Below are positions 8,458 to 16,659 of a stretch of 64,000 bases of DNA, piece by piece. The first letter of the stretch is position 1. Each line of letters opens with the position of its first letter. The DNA comes from DATDAH01 sp963823495. GTDB lineage: Bacteria; Actinomycetota; Acidimicrobiia; Acidimicrobiales; DATDAH01. The stretch covers positions 1,054,001 through 1,118,000 of the forward strand of contig CAWGLV010000001.1 of the NCBI GenBank assembly GCA_963823495.1, in the 5' to 3' direction. The position numbers and the translations under genes were made by a program. The notes below the pieces were generated by a model. It was not told where the DNA came from. It did no database searches and saw only the letters and a list, made by a program, of their open reading frames with translations.

Positions 8458-8507
8458 GTTCTGGTCGTCGTCTCTCGCATCCTGGCGCGGACGGGGTGGA
8501 CCAGAAC
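8458..8507. repeat. 50-nt GTTCTGG/CCAGAAC palindrome, copy 2
   Basis: GTTCTGGTC (8458-8466) pairs with GACCAGAAC (8499-8507). It sits inside the operon between two co-directional genes (P450 and SDR), where a strong terminator would be unexpected, which argues that the family is a repeat element or an attenuator or mRNA stabiliser. Confidence 0.75.
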
Positions 8508-8522
8508 GGGTGGTGGGCCCGG

Positions 8523-9689
8523 TCATGTGGGGGTCCAACGGAGGGGGAGGGCGGTGGGACCGCGGAACTCGAAGCCGGACAACGTGACCTCCCGGTCGGG
8601 GTCGAGTCGCAGATCGGGCAGTCGCTCGAAGAGCCGCTGGGTGCCGACCCGGACCTCCTGGCGGCCCAGCCACTCCCCGAGGCACCGGTGGGCACCGAGG
8701 GCGAAGGCGGCGTGGGCTCCCTCGCGGCGGTGCAGGTCGAAGCGGGTCGGGTCGGTCCAGTGCTCCTCGTCGAGGTTGGCCGAGCGCAGCACGCCGGACA
8801 CCATCTGGCCGGCGCGGATGCTCGCCCCGCCCAGGTCGACGTCCCGTGTGGCCTGGCGGGTGATGGTGCCGACGGGTGAGTGCAGCCGGAAGGTCTCCTC
8901 GACGGCCCGCCGCCACAGCTTCGGGTCGGCTCGGACCTCGGCCAGGGCCTCGGGGTGGGTGAGCAGCGTCCAGGCGACCAGGCCGATGCCGTCCCGGGGC
9001 TCGTTGATGCCCCCGGAGATCATGAGGCGCACGTTGTTGACGATCTCGTCGTCGGTGAGGTCCGTGCCGAGGTAGTGGCCGAGGGCCGTGTCCGCCGCCG
9101 CGGCCCGCAACTCGCCCAGGCGGGCGCCGAGGGCGACGCCCAGCTCCTCCCGGGCGCGGTCCCCCCGCGCGGTCAGGTCCGGGTCGTTCTCGAAGTTGGC
9201 GATGTCGGCGCACAGCCCGCCGCACCAGGCCCACACCTGTTCCCAGCCGCGGTCGTCCAGGCCGAGCACGGCGGCCAGCGACGCGGCGGACAGGGCGTCG
9301 GCGTAGCCGGTCATCACGTCCGCCGCGCCGTCGGCCGCGAACGCGTCGATCAGGTCGTCGGCCAGGGCCGTGAGGTCCTCAGCCGCGAAGCGGCCGGCCG
9401 TCGAGCCGGACTGGAAGGGGGGGCCGAGGGCGTCCTTCAACCGGGTGTGCTCCGGTGGGTCGACGGTGAGCATGTTCGGCCCCAACGCCCGGGCCAGGAA
9501 CGACGGGTCGGTGGCCGCGCTGAAGATCTCGGGGTGGGCGTCCACCTGAGCCACGTCGTCCCAGCGGGTGACCAGCCACATGTCCAGCGCGGGCACCCAC
9601 GCGACCGGCTCGTGCGCCCGCAGGTCGGCCAGGATCGGGTCGGGGTCGGCCTCCAGGGCCGCCAGGCCGATCACCGCTCCCCGGCTCAC
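8523..9689 (-). CDS. Cytochrome P450
   Basis: A 388-residue soluble bacterial P450 with the K-helix EETFRLHSPV (ExxR) and the heme loop FALGAHRCLG, in which C336 is the thiolate ligand. The I-helix lacks the usual AGxDT: it reads SGGINEPRDGIG, a Glu-Pro-Arg arrangement that I associate with P450s acting on small aromatic ethers (GcoA-like), though from memory only. The GTG at 9689 gives the family length. No ferredoxin or reductase partner is encoded in the window, so electron supply comes from elsewhere. Position in the operon between two GS-like ligases suggests it demethylates or hydroxylates an aromatic pathway substrate (inference). Confidence 0.9.
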   Translation of the reverse strand: MSRGAVIGLAALEADPDPILADLRAHEPVAWVPALDMWLVTRWDDVAQVDAHPEIFSAATDPSFLARALGPNMLTVDPPEHTRLKDALGPPFQSGSTAGRFAAEDLTALADDLIDAFAADGAADVMTGYADALSAASLAAVLGLDDRGWEQVWAWCGGLCADIANFENDPDLTARGDRAREELGVALGARLGELRAAAADTALGHYLGTDLTDDEIVNNVRLMISGGINEPRDGIGLVAWTLLTHPEALAEVRADPKLWRRAVEETFRLHSPVGTITRQATRDVDLGGASIRAGQMVSGVLRSANLDEEHWTDPTRFDLHRREGAHAAFALGAHRCLGEWLGRQEVRVGTQRLFERLPDLRLDPDREVTLSGFEFRGPTALPLRWTPT

Positions 9690-9762
9690 CCCGGCCCGTC
9701 CCTACCTCGTGCACCCAGCCGCCAGAAGTGGCGGTGTGGTGCACACGGTACGAGTGGTCATG

Positions 9763-11043
9763 TCAGTGGAAGGGGAGGTACTCGTTGAGCTCCCAGTCGG
9801 TGACGGCGCCGGCGAAGCGCTCCCACTCGGCCCGCTTCACGGCGACGAACTGGGCGACCATCTCCGACCCGACGGCGTCGACGAACTCGGTGTCGGCCTC
9901 CAGGGCATCGAGCGCGGCGTTGAGGTCGGGTGGGCAGCAGACCTCGGTGTTGATCTCCTCGAGGCCGTCACCGGCCTCCGCGGGCGGCGGCTCCAGCTCG
10001 TTGACCACCCCGAGGCGGGCCGACGCCAGCACCGACGCGGTCACGGTGTAGGGGTTGGCGGCCCCGTCGGCCATGCGGTGCTCCAGGCGGGTGCCGTCGC
10101 CACGGGCGGCCGGCACCCGAACGCAGGCGCACCGGTGGTCATAGCCCCAGTTGGCCCAGTAGCCCGCCAGCTGGGCCGGTCGCAGGCGCTTGTAGGCGTT
10201 GACGGTGGGGGCACACAGCGCGGTCATCCCCTCGTGGTGGGCCAGCATCCCCGCGATGCACTGCTTGGCGAGGGTCGACAGGCCGTCGTCCGCGCCCTCG
10301 TCGGCGAAGGCGTTGTCGCCCCCGCCGACCAGGCTGAGGTTGATGTGGGTGCCGTTGCCGCCGCGGTCGCCGAGCGGCTTGCCCAGGAACGTGGCCAGCA
10401 GCCCGTGGCGGTGGGCGACCTCCCGGGCCAGGACCTTGAAGAGGAAGGCGTCGTCGACCGCGGCCAACGCGTCCCGGTACTGGAGGGTGAGCTCGAACTG
10501 GGGGATGTCGTACTCGCTGTTGATCGACTCGACGGGCAGGTCGGCGGCGGTGGCGGCCCGCATGATGTCGTCGATGACCCCGAGGGGATCCACGGAGACG
10601 CCGGTGCCGTACACGTAGCCACCGGGGGTGTCGATGGGCTCCCAGCCGCCGTTGCCGTCGGGCTGGAAGAGGAAGGTCTCGAGCTCGATGCCGACCTGGG
10701 CCCGGTAGCCCAGCGCCTCCCAGTCGGCGATGGCCTGCTTCAGCGCGCGCCGGGGCGAGATGGCCATCTCCTCGTCGTCCTTGGTGATGTCGGCCACGAC
10801 GACCATCGTGCGGTCCTCCCAGCCCGGTCGCACGTCGGCCAGGTCGAAGCTGGCGTGCAGGTCGGGGAAGCCCTCGAGCATTCCCGACCCGGGCGCGGGC
10901 ACCATGCTGCGGTCATAGCCCAGGGCGAAGACGGCGGTGCAGTGGTTGGTCCCGTGCTCGGCCAGGTGGGCCGGCAGGTACTTGCCCCGGGCCAGCCCGA
11001 GGTGATCGGGCCACAGGACCCGGATGCGGTCGTGATCGGTCAT
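9763..11043 (-). CDS. Glutamine-synthetase-like gamma-glutamyl amine ligase (second paralogue)
   Basis: A 426-residue GS-family protein with GIELETFLF, SEYDIPQFELTL, GGNGTHINLSL, CAPTVNAYKRL and RLEHRMADGAANPY, preserving the metal- and ATP-binding framework. It differs substantially from the paralogue at 6298, so the two probably have different amine substrates or act at different steps. The ATG (reverse complement of 11041-11043) overlaps the stop of the alpha/beta hydrolase gene as ATGA, showing translational coupling. GS-like ligases of this type (PuuA, GlnA4, IpuC, the aniline ligases TdnQ/AtdA1) activate amines for catabolism. The specific substrate is unknown. Confidence 0.82.
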   Translation of the reverse strand: MTDHDRIRVLWPDHLGLARGKYLPAHLAEHGTNHCTAVFALGYDRSMVPAPGSGMLEGFPDLHASFDLADVRPGWEDRTMVVVADITKDDEEMAISPRRALKQAIADWEALGYRAQVGIELETFLFQPDGNGGWEPIDTPGGYVYGTGVSVDPLGVIDDIMRAATAADLPVESINSEYDIPQFELTLQYRDALAAVDDAFLFKVLAREVAHRHGLLATFLGKPLGDRGGNGTHINLSLVGGGDNAFADEGADDGLSTLAKQCIAGMLAHHEGMTALCAPTVNAYKRLRPAQLAGYWANWGYDHRCACVRVPAARGDGTRLEHRMADGAANPYTVTASVLASARLGVVNELEPPPAEAGDGLEEINTEVCCPPDLNAALDALEADTEFVDAVGSEMVAQFVAVKRAEWERFAGAVTDWELNEYLPFH

Positions 11044-11867
11044 GGCGCCTCCTGGGCAACGAAGGTAGTGGGCAGGAACTCGGCCAGGAGCCGGTTGACG
11101 GCCTCCGGCGCCTCGAGGTTGGTCAGGTGACCGGCACCGGCCACGATCTCGAGGCGGGCCCCGGTGATGCCGGCGGCCAGCACCTGGCTGTAGGACGCGG
11201 GGGTCTCGGTGTCCAGTTCGCCGACGACCACCAGGGTGGGGCAGGAGATCTCGGCCAGCCGGCCCCGGACGTCGTGGGTGGGCAGCAGGTCGATGACCGC
11301 GCGCAGGCCGTCGGCGGGGATCCGGGCCATCGCCGTGACGGCCTGGTCGAGGGCCCCGCCGCCGAACCCCGGCCCCGCGACGGAGGTGAGCACGGCCTCG
11401 GCGAAGTCCGCGGGCCGCTGACCGGCGTCCAGCGGGGCTCGGCGAGCGGCCCGCCAGTCGTCGGGGTCGGTGCCGTCGAGGCCGAACGCCGGGCTGGTGT
11501 CGAGAAGGGCGAGCCCGCCGATGCGGTCGGGGTGCTCGACGGCGGTGTGGAGGGCGACCATCCCGCCGAGCGAGAGCCCGACGAGCGGCGCCCGGTCCAC
11601 CCCCAGCGAATCGAGCAGGCGGGCCACGGCGCCGGTCAGGGCCCGAAACGTGAGTGGGCCGTCCGTCGGCGGCGACGCGCCGTACCCGGGGAGGTCCCAA
11701 GCCACACACCGGAAGTCGCCGGCCAAGGCGTCCAGCTGCGGCTCCCACGCCGTCCGCGACCCGCCCATCCCGTGCAGGAAGACGACCACCGGCCCGTCCC
11801 CCGCCTCCCGCCAGGCGACGGCGTCCCCGTCGACGTCCACGCCCCTCATCGGTTCGGGGTGCGACAT
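11040..11867 (-). CDS. Alpha/beta hydrolase
   Basis: A 275-residue alpha/beta hydrolase with oxyanion-hole HGMGGSRTAW, nucleophile elbow GLSLGG (serine in GxSxG), an acid in VGELDTETP and the catalytic histidine in GAGHLTN. It resembles the 3-oxoadipate enol-lactonase/meta-cleavage hydrolase branch (PcaD/MhpC-like), a common component of aromatic pathways. Start ATG at 11867; an internal ATG at 11849 is an alternative. It is followed by the GS-like gene with a 4-nt overlap. Likely to cleave an ester, amide or C-C bond in the pathway; a gamma-glutamyl amide hydrolase role is possible but not indicated by sequence. Confidence 0.88.
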   Translation of the reverse strand: MSHPEPMRGVDVDGDAVAWREAGDGPVVVFLHGMGGSRTAWEPQLDALAGDFRCVAWDLPGYGASPPTDGPLTFRALTGAVARLLDSLGVDRAPLVGLSLGGMVALHTAVEHPDRIGGLALLDTSPAFGLDGTDPDDWRAARRAPLDAGQRPADFAEAVLTSVAGPGFGGGALDQAVTAMARIPADGLRAVIDLLPTHDVRGRLAEISCPTLVVVGELDTETPASYSQVLAAGITGARLEIVAGAGHLTNLEAPEAVNRLLAEFLPTTFVAQEAP

Positions 11868-11916
11868 CGGGTGGGGGAGCGCCCGATCCCGCACCCGGCA
11901 CCGCGGGGGTGGGCCG

Positions 11917-13047
11917 TCATGACCAGACGCGGTGGGCGATGCGGGCGACCTGGGCGAGCTTGGCCCACTGCTCGTCGGGGGTGATCTCGTTGCCGGGGAG
12001 CGTCGAGGCGAAGCCGCACTGGGTGGAGAGGGCCAGGCGGTCGAGGTCCACGAACCGTGCGGCCTCCTCGATGCGGGCCACCACCGCCTCGTCGGGCTCG
12101 AGCCCCGGCCGCTTGGAGGTGATGAGCCCGAGCACGACCGTCGGCCCGCCCTCGGGCAGCGCCCGGAGGGCCGAGAAGTCGCCCATGCGACCCGGGTCCT
12201 CCCACTCGACCAACAGGACGTCATAGGGGAGGCCGAACAGGGTCTCGGCCACGGGGTCCAGCGGCCCCTCGCACACGTAGCGGCTCTGGTTGTTGCCCCG
12301 ACAGACGTGCATGGCGGTGGTGACGTCGTCGGGCAGGCCCTCGAGCACGGCCCGGTCGGCCCGCTCGGCCCCCGCCACGGCCCGCTCGACGGTCCAGCCC
12401 GCCTCGTCGAGCGCGGCGACCCAGCGGGGGTCGCAGAAGTAGGGGTAGGCCGGGAAGTCGAACTGCACGTACCGGCAGCCGGCGGCCACGGCGTCGGCGA
12501 CCAGGCCCCGCTCGATCTCCACGCAGTGGTCGACCAACTCGTCCAGGTCCCGGTAGGCGTGGTCGTTGATGCCGGGTTTGAAGGTGAAGGGCAGGGCGAA
12601 GAGCGACGCGGCCGGGAACGTGATCTTGAACGGGTGCTCGGTGACCTCGGCGAGGAAGGCCGCCTCCCGGGACGCGGGGCTGTCCACGGGGCGCAGCCGG
12701 TCCTCGATGCGCTGCACGTTCCAGGTGATGGTCGAGCCGTCCTCGGCGCGGAACTCCACGGGGTTCCGGTCGGTGCTGAACCCCTCGACCGCATCCCAGA
12801 ACGAGTTGAGGAACATCCACCGTCGGAACTCGCCGTCGGTGACCACGTCGAGGCCGAGGTCGACCTGGCGGGTCACGGCCTCGCGGATCGCCTCGTCCTC
12901 GACGCGCTCCAGCGCCGTTCGGTCGGCGGCCCGCTCCTCGGGGAGGACGGCGTGGTGGCCCTCGCCGTAGAACCGGTCGACGGCGTCCCGCAGCGCCGGC
13001 GGCCGTAGGAGCGAGCCCACGACCTCGGCCCGCAGGCCGGCGCTCAT
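11917..13047 (-). CDS. Cobalamin-independent methionine-synthase-like (MetE C-terminal domain) methyltransferase
   Basis: A 376-residue protein of the MetE C-terminal/UROD-like barrel family, about half the length of full MetE. Zinc ligands appear intact: HVC (His-x-Cys), a Glu in LLVEWE and a Cys in LSTQCGFAST. Such stand-alone domains transfer alkyl groups to or from thiols (core-MetE, epoxyalkane:CoM transferase relatives). The ATG overlaps the aldehyde dehydrogenase stop (ATGA). A housekeeping methionine synthase would not be expected inside a catabolic operon; capture of a methyl group released from a methoxylated aromatic, or alkylation of a thiol, is a plausible but unproven role. Confidence 0.78.
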   Translation of the reverse strand: MSAGLRAEVVGSLLRPPALRDAVDRFYGEGHHAVLPEERAADRTALERVEDEAIREAVTRQVDLGLDVVTDGEFRRWMFLNSFWDAVEGFSTDRNPVEFRAEDGSTITWNVQRIEDRLRPVDSPASREAAFLAEVTEHPFKITFPAASLFALPFTFKPGINDHAYRDLDELVDHCVEIERGLVADAVAAGCRYVQFDFPAYPYFCDPRWVAALDEAGWTVERAVAGAERADRAVLEGLPDDVTTAMHVCRGNNQSRYVCEGPLDPVAETLFGLPYDVLLVEWEDPGRMGDFSALRALPEGGPTVVLGLITSKRPGLEPDEAVVARIEEAARFVDLDRLALSTQCGFASTLPGNEITPDEQWAKLAQVARIAHRVWS

Positions 13048-14507
13048 GGCGACCAGTGCTCCGGGCTGGTCACCGTGTTCTTCACGTCCGCGTAGAAGTC
13101 GAAGCTCCAGGTGCCGCCTTCGCGACCGATGCCGGAGTTCCGCGATCCGCCGAACGGGGCCTGCAGGTCGCGGACGAAGAAGCAGTTGACCCACACGGTG
13201 CCCGCCACGAGCCGGCTCGAGACCCGCTCGGCCCTCTCGGGATCGCCGGTGTACACGATGCCCGCCAGGCCGAACTCACTGTCGTTGGCCAGGGTGACGG
13301 CCTCGGCCTCGTCGGCGAAGGACTGCAGGGTGAGGACCGGGCCGAAGACCTCGTCGGTCAGGATCTCGCTGCCGGGGGGCGGGTCGGCGAACAGGGTCGG
13401 GCGGTAGTAGAGGCCGCCCAGGTCGTCGTTGGGGCCGCCGCCGATGATCGGCTCGGCGCCGGCTGCCTTGGCGCGCTGGACGAAGCCGTCCACCCGTTCG
13501 AAGTGCTCGCGGCTGATCTGGGGACCGATGTCGGTGGCCTCGTCCCGCGGGTCGCCCTGGCGCAGGGTGCCGGCCTTCTCGACCAAGCGCGCCAGGAAGT
13601 CGTCCCGCACCGCGTCGTCGACCAGGAGCCGGGTCCCGGCCAGGCAGACCTGCCCGGCGTTGTCGTACTGCTCCACGGCCTGGGCCACGGAGGCGTCGAG
13701 GTCGGCGTCGGCGAAGACCAACATCGGGGACTTCCCGCCCAACTCCAGGCTGACAGGGGTGAGGTTCTGACCCGCGGCGGCGGCCACGATCCGGCCGGTG
13801 GGCACCGAGCCCGTGAAGCTGATCCGGCTCACGCCGGGGTGGCGCACGAGAGCGTCGCCGGCCTCCTCGCCGATCCCCTGCACCACGTTCAGCACGCCGT
13901 CGGGGAGGCCGGCGTCAGCGGCGATGTCGGCCAGCAGCGAGGCGGTGAGGGGGCTCCACTCCGCGGGCTTGAGCACCACCGTGCACCCCGCGGCCAACGC
14001 CGGAGCGACCTTCCAGGTGGCCAGCATCAACGGGGCGTTCCAGGGGGTGATGAGAACGGCGACGCCCGAGGGGTCCCAGGTCACGTGGTTCGTGTGGCCC
14101 CGGGTCTCGAAGTCCTCGTGGCCGAGTTGGGTCAGCCAGTCGGCGAAGAAGCGGAAGTTGTGGGCCACCCGGGGCATGACGCCCCGCCGGTGCGACCGCA
14201 GCAGGGCGCCGTTGTCCGCCGTCTCCACGAGGGCCAGGTCCTCGAGGCGGGCCTCGACGCCGTCGGCGATGCGGTGCAGGAGAGCGGCCCGATCCGCCGG
14301 GCTGGTCTCCCGCCAGCCGGCGAAGGCGGTGACGGCGGCGGTGACGGCGGCGTCGGCCTCGGTCGCGCCGCCCCGGGCGACCTCACCGAGGGGGGACTCG
14401 TCGATGGGGGAGACGTCGGTGAACGTCCCGGGGGAGGGGACCCGTCGTCCATCGATCCAGTGGTCGAGGTCGACGTCGACCCCGGCGACGGTCGTGGTGC
14501 GGCTCAT
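13044..14507 (-). CDS. hpaE: Aldehyde dehydrogenase, HpaE-like (5-carboxymethyl-2-hydroxymuconate semialdehyde dehydrogenase)
   Basis: A 487-residue NAD(P)-dependent aldehyde dehydrogenase with oxyanion N157 (TPWN), catalytic E255 (LELGGKS) and nucleophile C288 (NAGQVC). The C-terminal segment FFVRDLQAPFGGSRNSG, then GREGGTWSFDFY, is characteristic of HpaE, which oxidises the ring-cleavage product of homoprotocatechuate. First gene of the operon; operator copy 3 lies 50 nt upstream, with a reverse-strand TAGTGT -10-like box at 14545-14550. Two adjacent ATGs (14510 and 14507) follow GAAGGGGG; the second has the better spacing. Oxidation of phenylacetaldehyde-type intermediates is an alternative activity. 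Confidence 0.87.
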   Translation of the reverse strand: MSRTTTVAGVDVDLDHWIDGRRVPSPGTFTDVSPIDESPLGEVARGGATEADAAVTAAVTAFAGWRETSPADRAALLHRIADGVEARLEDLALVETADNGALLRSHRRGVMPRVAHNFRFFADWLTQLGHEDFETRGHTNHVTWDPSGVAVLITPWNAPLMLATWKVAPALAAGCTVVLKPAEWSPLTASLLADIAADAGLPDGVLNVVQGIGEEAGDALVRHPGVSRISFTGSVPTGRIVAAAAGQNLTPVSLELGGKSPMLVFADADLDASVAQAVEQYDNAGQVCLAGTRLLVDDAVRDDFLARLVEKAGTLRQGDPRDEATDIGPQISREHFERVDGFVQRAKAAGAEPIIGGGPNDDLGGLYYRPTLFADPPPGSEILTDEVFGPVLTLQSFADEAEAVTLANDSEFGLAGIVYTGDPERAERVSSRLVAGTVWVNCFFVRDLQAPFGGSRNSGIGREGGTWSFDFYADVKNTVTSPEHWSP

Positions 14508-14556
14508 CATCCCCCTTCGCTTGCGACTCAGCCGGTGCCGGGCAACACTAGCGAGG

Positions 14557-14576
14557 ATCGTTTGGAGCCGAACGAT
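14557..14576. promoter_or_regulatory. Operator copy 3 (candidate MarR site), divergent promoter
   Basis: ATCGTTTG (14557-14564) and CGAACGAT (14569-14576, 7 of 8) around four bases. It lies between the divergent seven-gene operon and the marR gene, next to the operon's TAGTGT -10-like box, the classical arrangement for autoregulated MarR repressors. Confidence 0.75.
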
Positions 14577-14617
14577 CTCGTCCACGACCGACGGATCCCG
14601 GGGGAAACGGCCACTCG

Positions 14618-15163
14618 ATGCCTCGTGCCTTTGCCAGCGACGACGACGGAGAGCTGGTGCGCGCCGAGGCCGACGTCCGAGCCGAGCTCGGGGCGCTCGA
14701 CCTCGACTTCCGGGCCCTGGCCGCCGTCTCCAACATCTTCCGTACGGCCACCGCGGTGCGCAACCACATGGAGCGGTCGGTGCTCGACGAGCACGCGCTG
14801 TCGTGGAGCGCGTTCGTGGTCCTCTTCGTCCTCCGGGTCTGGGGTGACCAGGAGGCCCACCAACTCGCGGACGAGGCCGGGATCACCACCGGCACGCTGA
14901 CCGGCGTGCTCAAGACCCTCGAGCGCAAGGGTCTGGCCCAGCGACGGGCCCATGCCTCGGACAAACGACGGGTCGTGGTGGCCGCCACCGACGAGGGCCG
15001 GCGGGTCATCGAGACGGTGATGCCCGCGTTCAACCGCCACGAGGCCCTGGTCACCCAGGATCTCGACGATCTCCAGGCCGCGGCCCTCGCCGCCGGGTTG
15101 CGGCGCGTGCTGCGCACGGTCGAGGAGATCGACGCCGGCGCCCGCGGCACGAGGGTCACATGA
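14618..15163 (+). CDS. MarR-family transcriptional regulator
   Basis: A 181-residue winged-helix protein. The DNA-binding part runs from HALSWSAFVVLFVLRVWG through ADEAGITTGTLTGVLKTLERKGLAQ (recognition helix) to the wing HASDKRRVVVAATDEG, which has the conserved D-x-R of MarR proteins. It is divergent from the catabolic operon and separated from it by operator copy 3. HpaR/HpcR, the MarR regulators of homoprotocatechuate pathways, are the obvious functional analogues. It most likely represses all four operator-bearing promoters and is released by a pathway aromatic. Start ATG at 14618. Confidence 0.9.
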   Translation: MPRAFASDDDGELVRAEADVRAELGALDLDFRALAAVSNIFRTATAVRNHMERSVLDEHALSWSAFVVLFVLRVWGDQEAHQLADEAGITTGTLTGVLKTLERKGLAQRRAHASDKRRVVVAATDEGRRVIETVMPAFNRHEALVTQDLDDLQAAALAAGLRRVLRTVEEIDAGARGTRVT

Positions 15164-15267
15164 CCGTGGTCGACCCCCACCCGCGCGGCTCGGACCGCCC
15201 CGGTGTCCTGGATGACACCGCGTGGCACCGGGAACCGGGGGGGCGAGGTACGTCTGGCCGTGGCTGA
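15160..15267 (+). CDS. Possible 35-residue coupling ORF between marR and decarboxylase
   Basis: An ATG overlapping the marR stop as ATGA opens a 35-codon frame whose TGA overlaps the GTG start region of the decarboxylase gene. The peptide is polar, with no recognisable domain. It may only carry ribosomes from marR to the next gene, or be chance; the overlaps at both ends are the only support. Confidence 0.2.
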   Translation: MTVVDPHPRGSDRPGVLDDTAWHREPGGRGTSGRG

Positions 15268-16606
15268 TCCCTGGGCCTTCGACGAGGACCTGGCTCAACG
15301 TGTCCTGGCCTGGGCCGAGGCCCGCCTGAGCCGGGACCCGAGCCCGTTCACGGGGGCCCGGCCCCGGGACGAACTGGACCTCGCGGCCGGGGAGACGATC
15401 ACCGAGGACGGCCTCGGCTTCGACACCGCCTTCGAGGTGTTCACCGAGGTCCTGGCGCCGGCGACCCGGGCCCAGGACCATCCGCTGAACCTGGCCTACA
15501 TCCCGACCGCACCCACCGAAGCGGCCCGGCTGATGGACGTCGTGGTCAGCGTCTCCTCCATCTTCGGCGGGGTGTGGGAGGCGGGGGCGGGGGCGATCTT
15601 CGCCGAGAACCAGGCCCTGGACTGGCTGCGACGGCAGGCGGGCCTGCCGGAGAGCGCGGGCGGCTGCTTCGTGGCCGGGGCGACGATCGGGACCCTCTCG
15701 GCCCTGGCGGCGGCCCGGGGGACATCGGGGCCCCGGCCCGACGGGGGCTGGCGGCTGGCCGCCACCGGCGAGGCCCACGCCTCGGTGCGGTCGGCGGCCC
15801 GGGTCCTCGACGTGGACGTCCTCGAGGTGCCCGCCGATGAGCGGGGTCGGCTGACCGGACCGAACCTCGACGCCGCCCTCCGGGGGGCCACGGGCGTCTT
15901 CGCCGTGGTCGCGTCGGCGGGGACGACCAACGCGGGGGTGATCGACGACCTGGCCGGTGTGGCCGACGTCTGTGGCCGCGACGGCCTCTGGCTGCACGTC
16001 GACGGTGCCTACGGAGGCGCCGCCCTGGCGGCCACTTCGGCCCGGGACCGCCTGACGGGCATCGAGCGGGCCGACTCGTTGGTCGTGGACCCCCACAAGT
16101 GGCTCTTCGCCAACTACGACTGCGCCGCCCTCCTCTACCGGGACCCGGACCGGGCCGCCGCCGTGCACTCCCAGCACGCCGACTACCTCGACACCGTCGA
16201 CCGTCAGGCCTGGAACCCCTCCGACTACGCCGTGCACCTGACCCGCCGGGTGCGGGGCCTGCCGTTCTGGTTCTCCCTCGCCGTGCACGGCGCCGCGGCC
16301 TACCGCGAGGCGGTCGAGGCCTGCCTGACCCTGGCCCGGGAGGTCGCCGACGAGATCCGCTCCCGTCCCAAGCTGGACCTGGTGCTCGAGCCGGACCTCA
16401 GCATCCTGGTCCTGCGCCGCCAGGGCTGGGGCGAGGAGGAGTACGAGCGCTGGTCGACCCTGCACGCCAAAGCCGGCACCTGGCTGGTGCTGCCCACCCG
16501 GTGGCACGGCGAACCCGTGCTCCGTCTCTGCTTCATCCACCCTCGGACCCGACGGGCCGACGTCGAGCGCATGCTCGACTCCCTCGAGGTCGACCCCCCG
16601 CCCTGA
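15260..16606 (+). CDS. PLP-dependent decarboxylase, aromatic-L-amino-acid decarboxylase family
   Basis: A group II PLP decarboxylase of about 448 residues. The PLP lysine is K280 in DPHKWLF; other landmarks are GGCFVAGATIGTLSAL, the Asp of WLHVDGAYGG and the SAGTTNAG loop. This family decarboxylates DOPA, tyrosine, tryptophan, phenylalanine or histidine to the amine, and a few members are aldehyde synthases. Starts at GTG 15203, ATG 15212 and GTG 15260 are possible; 15260 has a GGGGGGCGAGG ribosome-binding site and avoids a non-conserved extension. Lying between the MarR gene and the HpaD-type dioxygenase, it suggests that an aromatic amino acid or its amine enters the pathway. Confidence 0.85.
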   Translation: MADPWAFDEDLAQRVLAWAEARLSRDPSPFTGARPRDELDLAAGETITEDGLGFDTAFEVFTEVLAPATRAQDHPLNLAYIPTAPTEAARLMDVVVSVSSIFGGVWEAGAGAIFAENQALDWLRRQAGLPESAGGCFVAGATIGTLSALAAARGTSGPRPDGGWRLAATGEAHASVRSAARVLDVDVLEVPADERGRLTGPNLDAALRGATGVFAVVASAGTTNAGVIDDLAGVADVCGRDGLWLHVDGAYGGAALAATSARDRLTGIERADSLVVDPHKWLFANYDCAALLYRDPDRAAAVHSQHADYLDTVDRQAWNPSDYAVHLTRRVRGLPFWFSLAVHGAAAYREAVEACLTLAREVADEIRSRPKLDLVLEPDLSILVLRRQGWGEEEYERWSTLHAKAGTWLVLPTRWHGEPVLRLCFIHPRTRRADVERMLDSLEVDPPP

Positions 16607-16622
16607 CCCCCGGCCCGGTCGG

Positions 16623-16642
16623 GTAGTTTGGGTCCAAACGAG
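16623..16642. promoter_or_regulatory. Operator copy 4 (candidate MarR site)
   Basis: GTAGTTTG (6 of 8) and CAAACGAG (7 of 8) around four bases, with the inner GTTTGG-GT-CCAAAC a perfect palindrome. A TAGTTT -10-like hexamer (16624-16629) lies inside it, so a bound repressor would mask the promoter of the dioxygenase gene. Confidence 0.68.
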
Positions 16643-16659
16643 CCTCGGAGGGAGATGAG

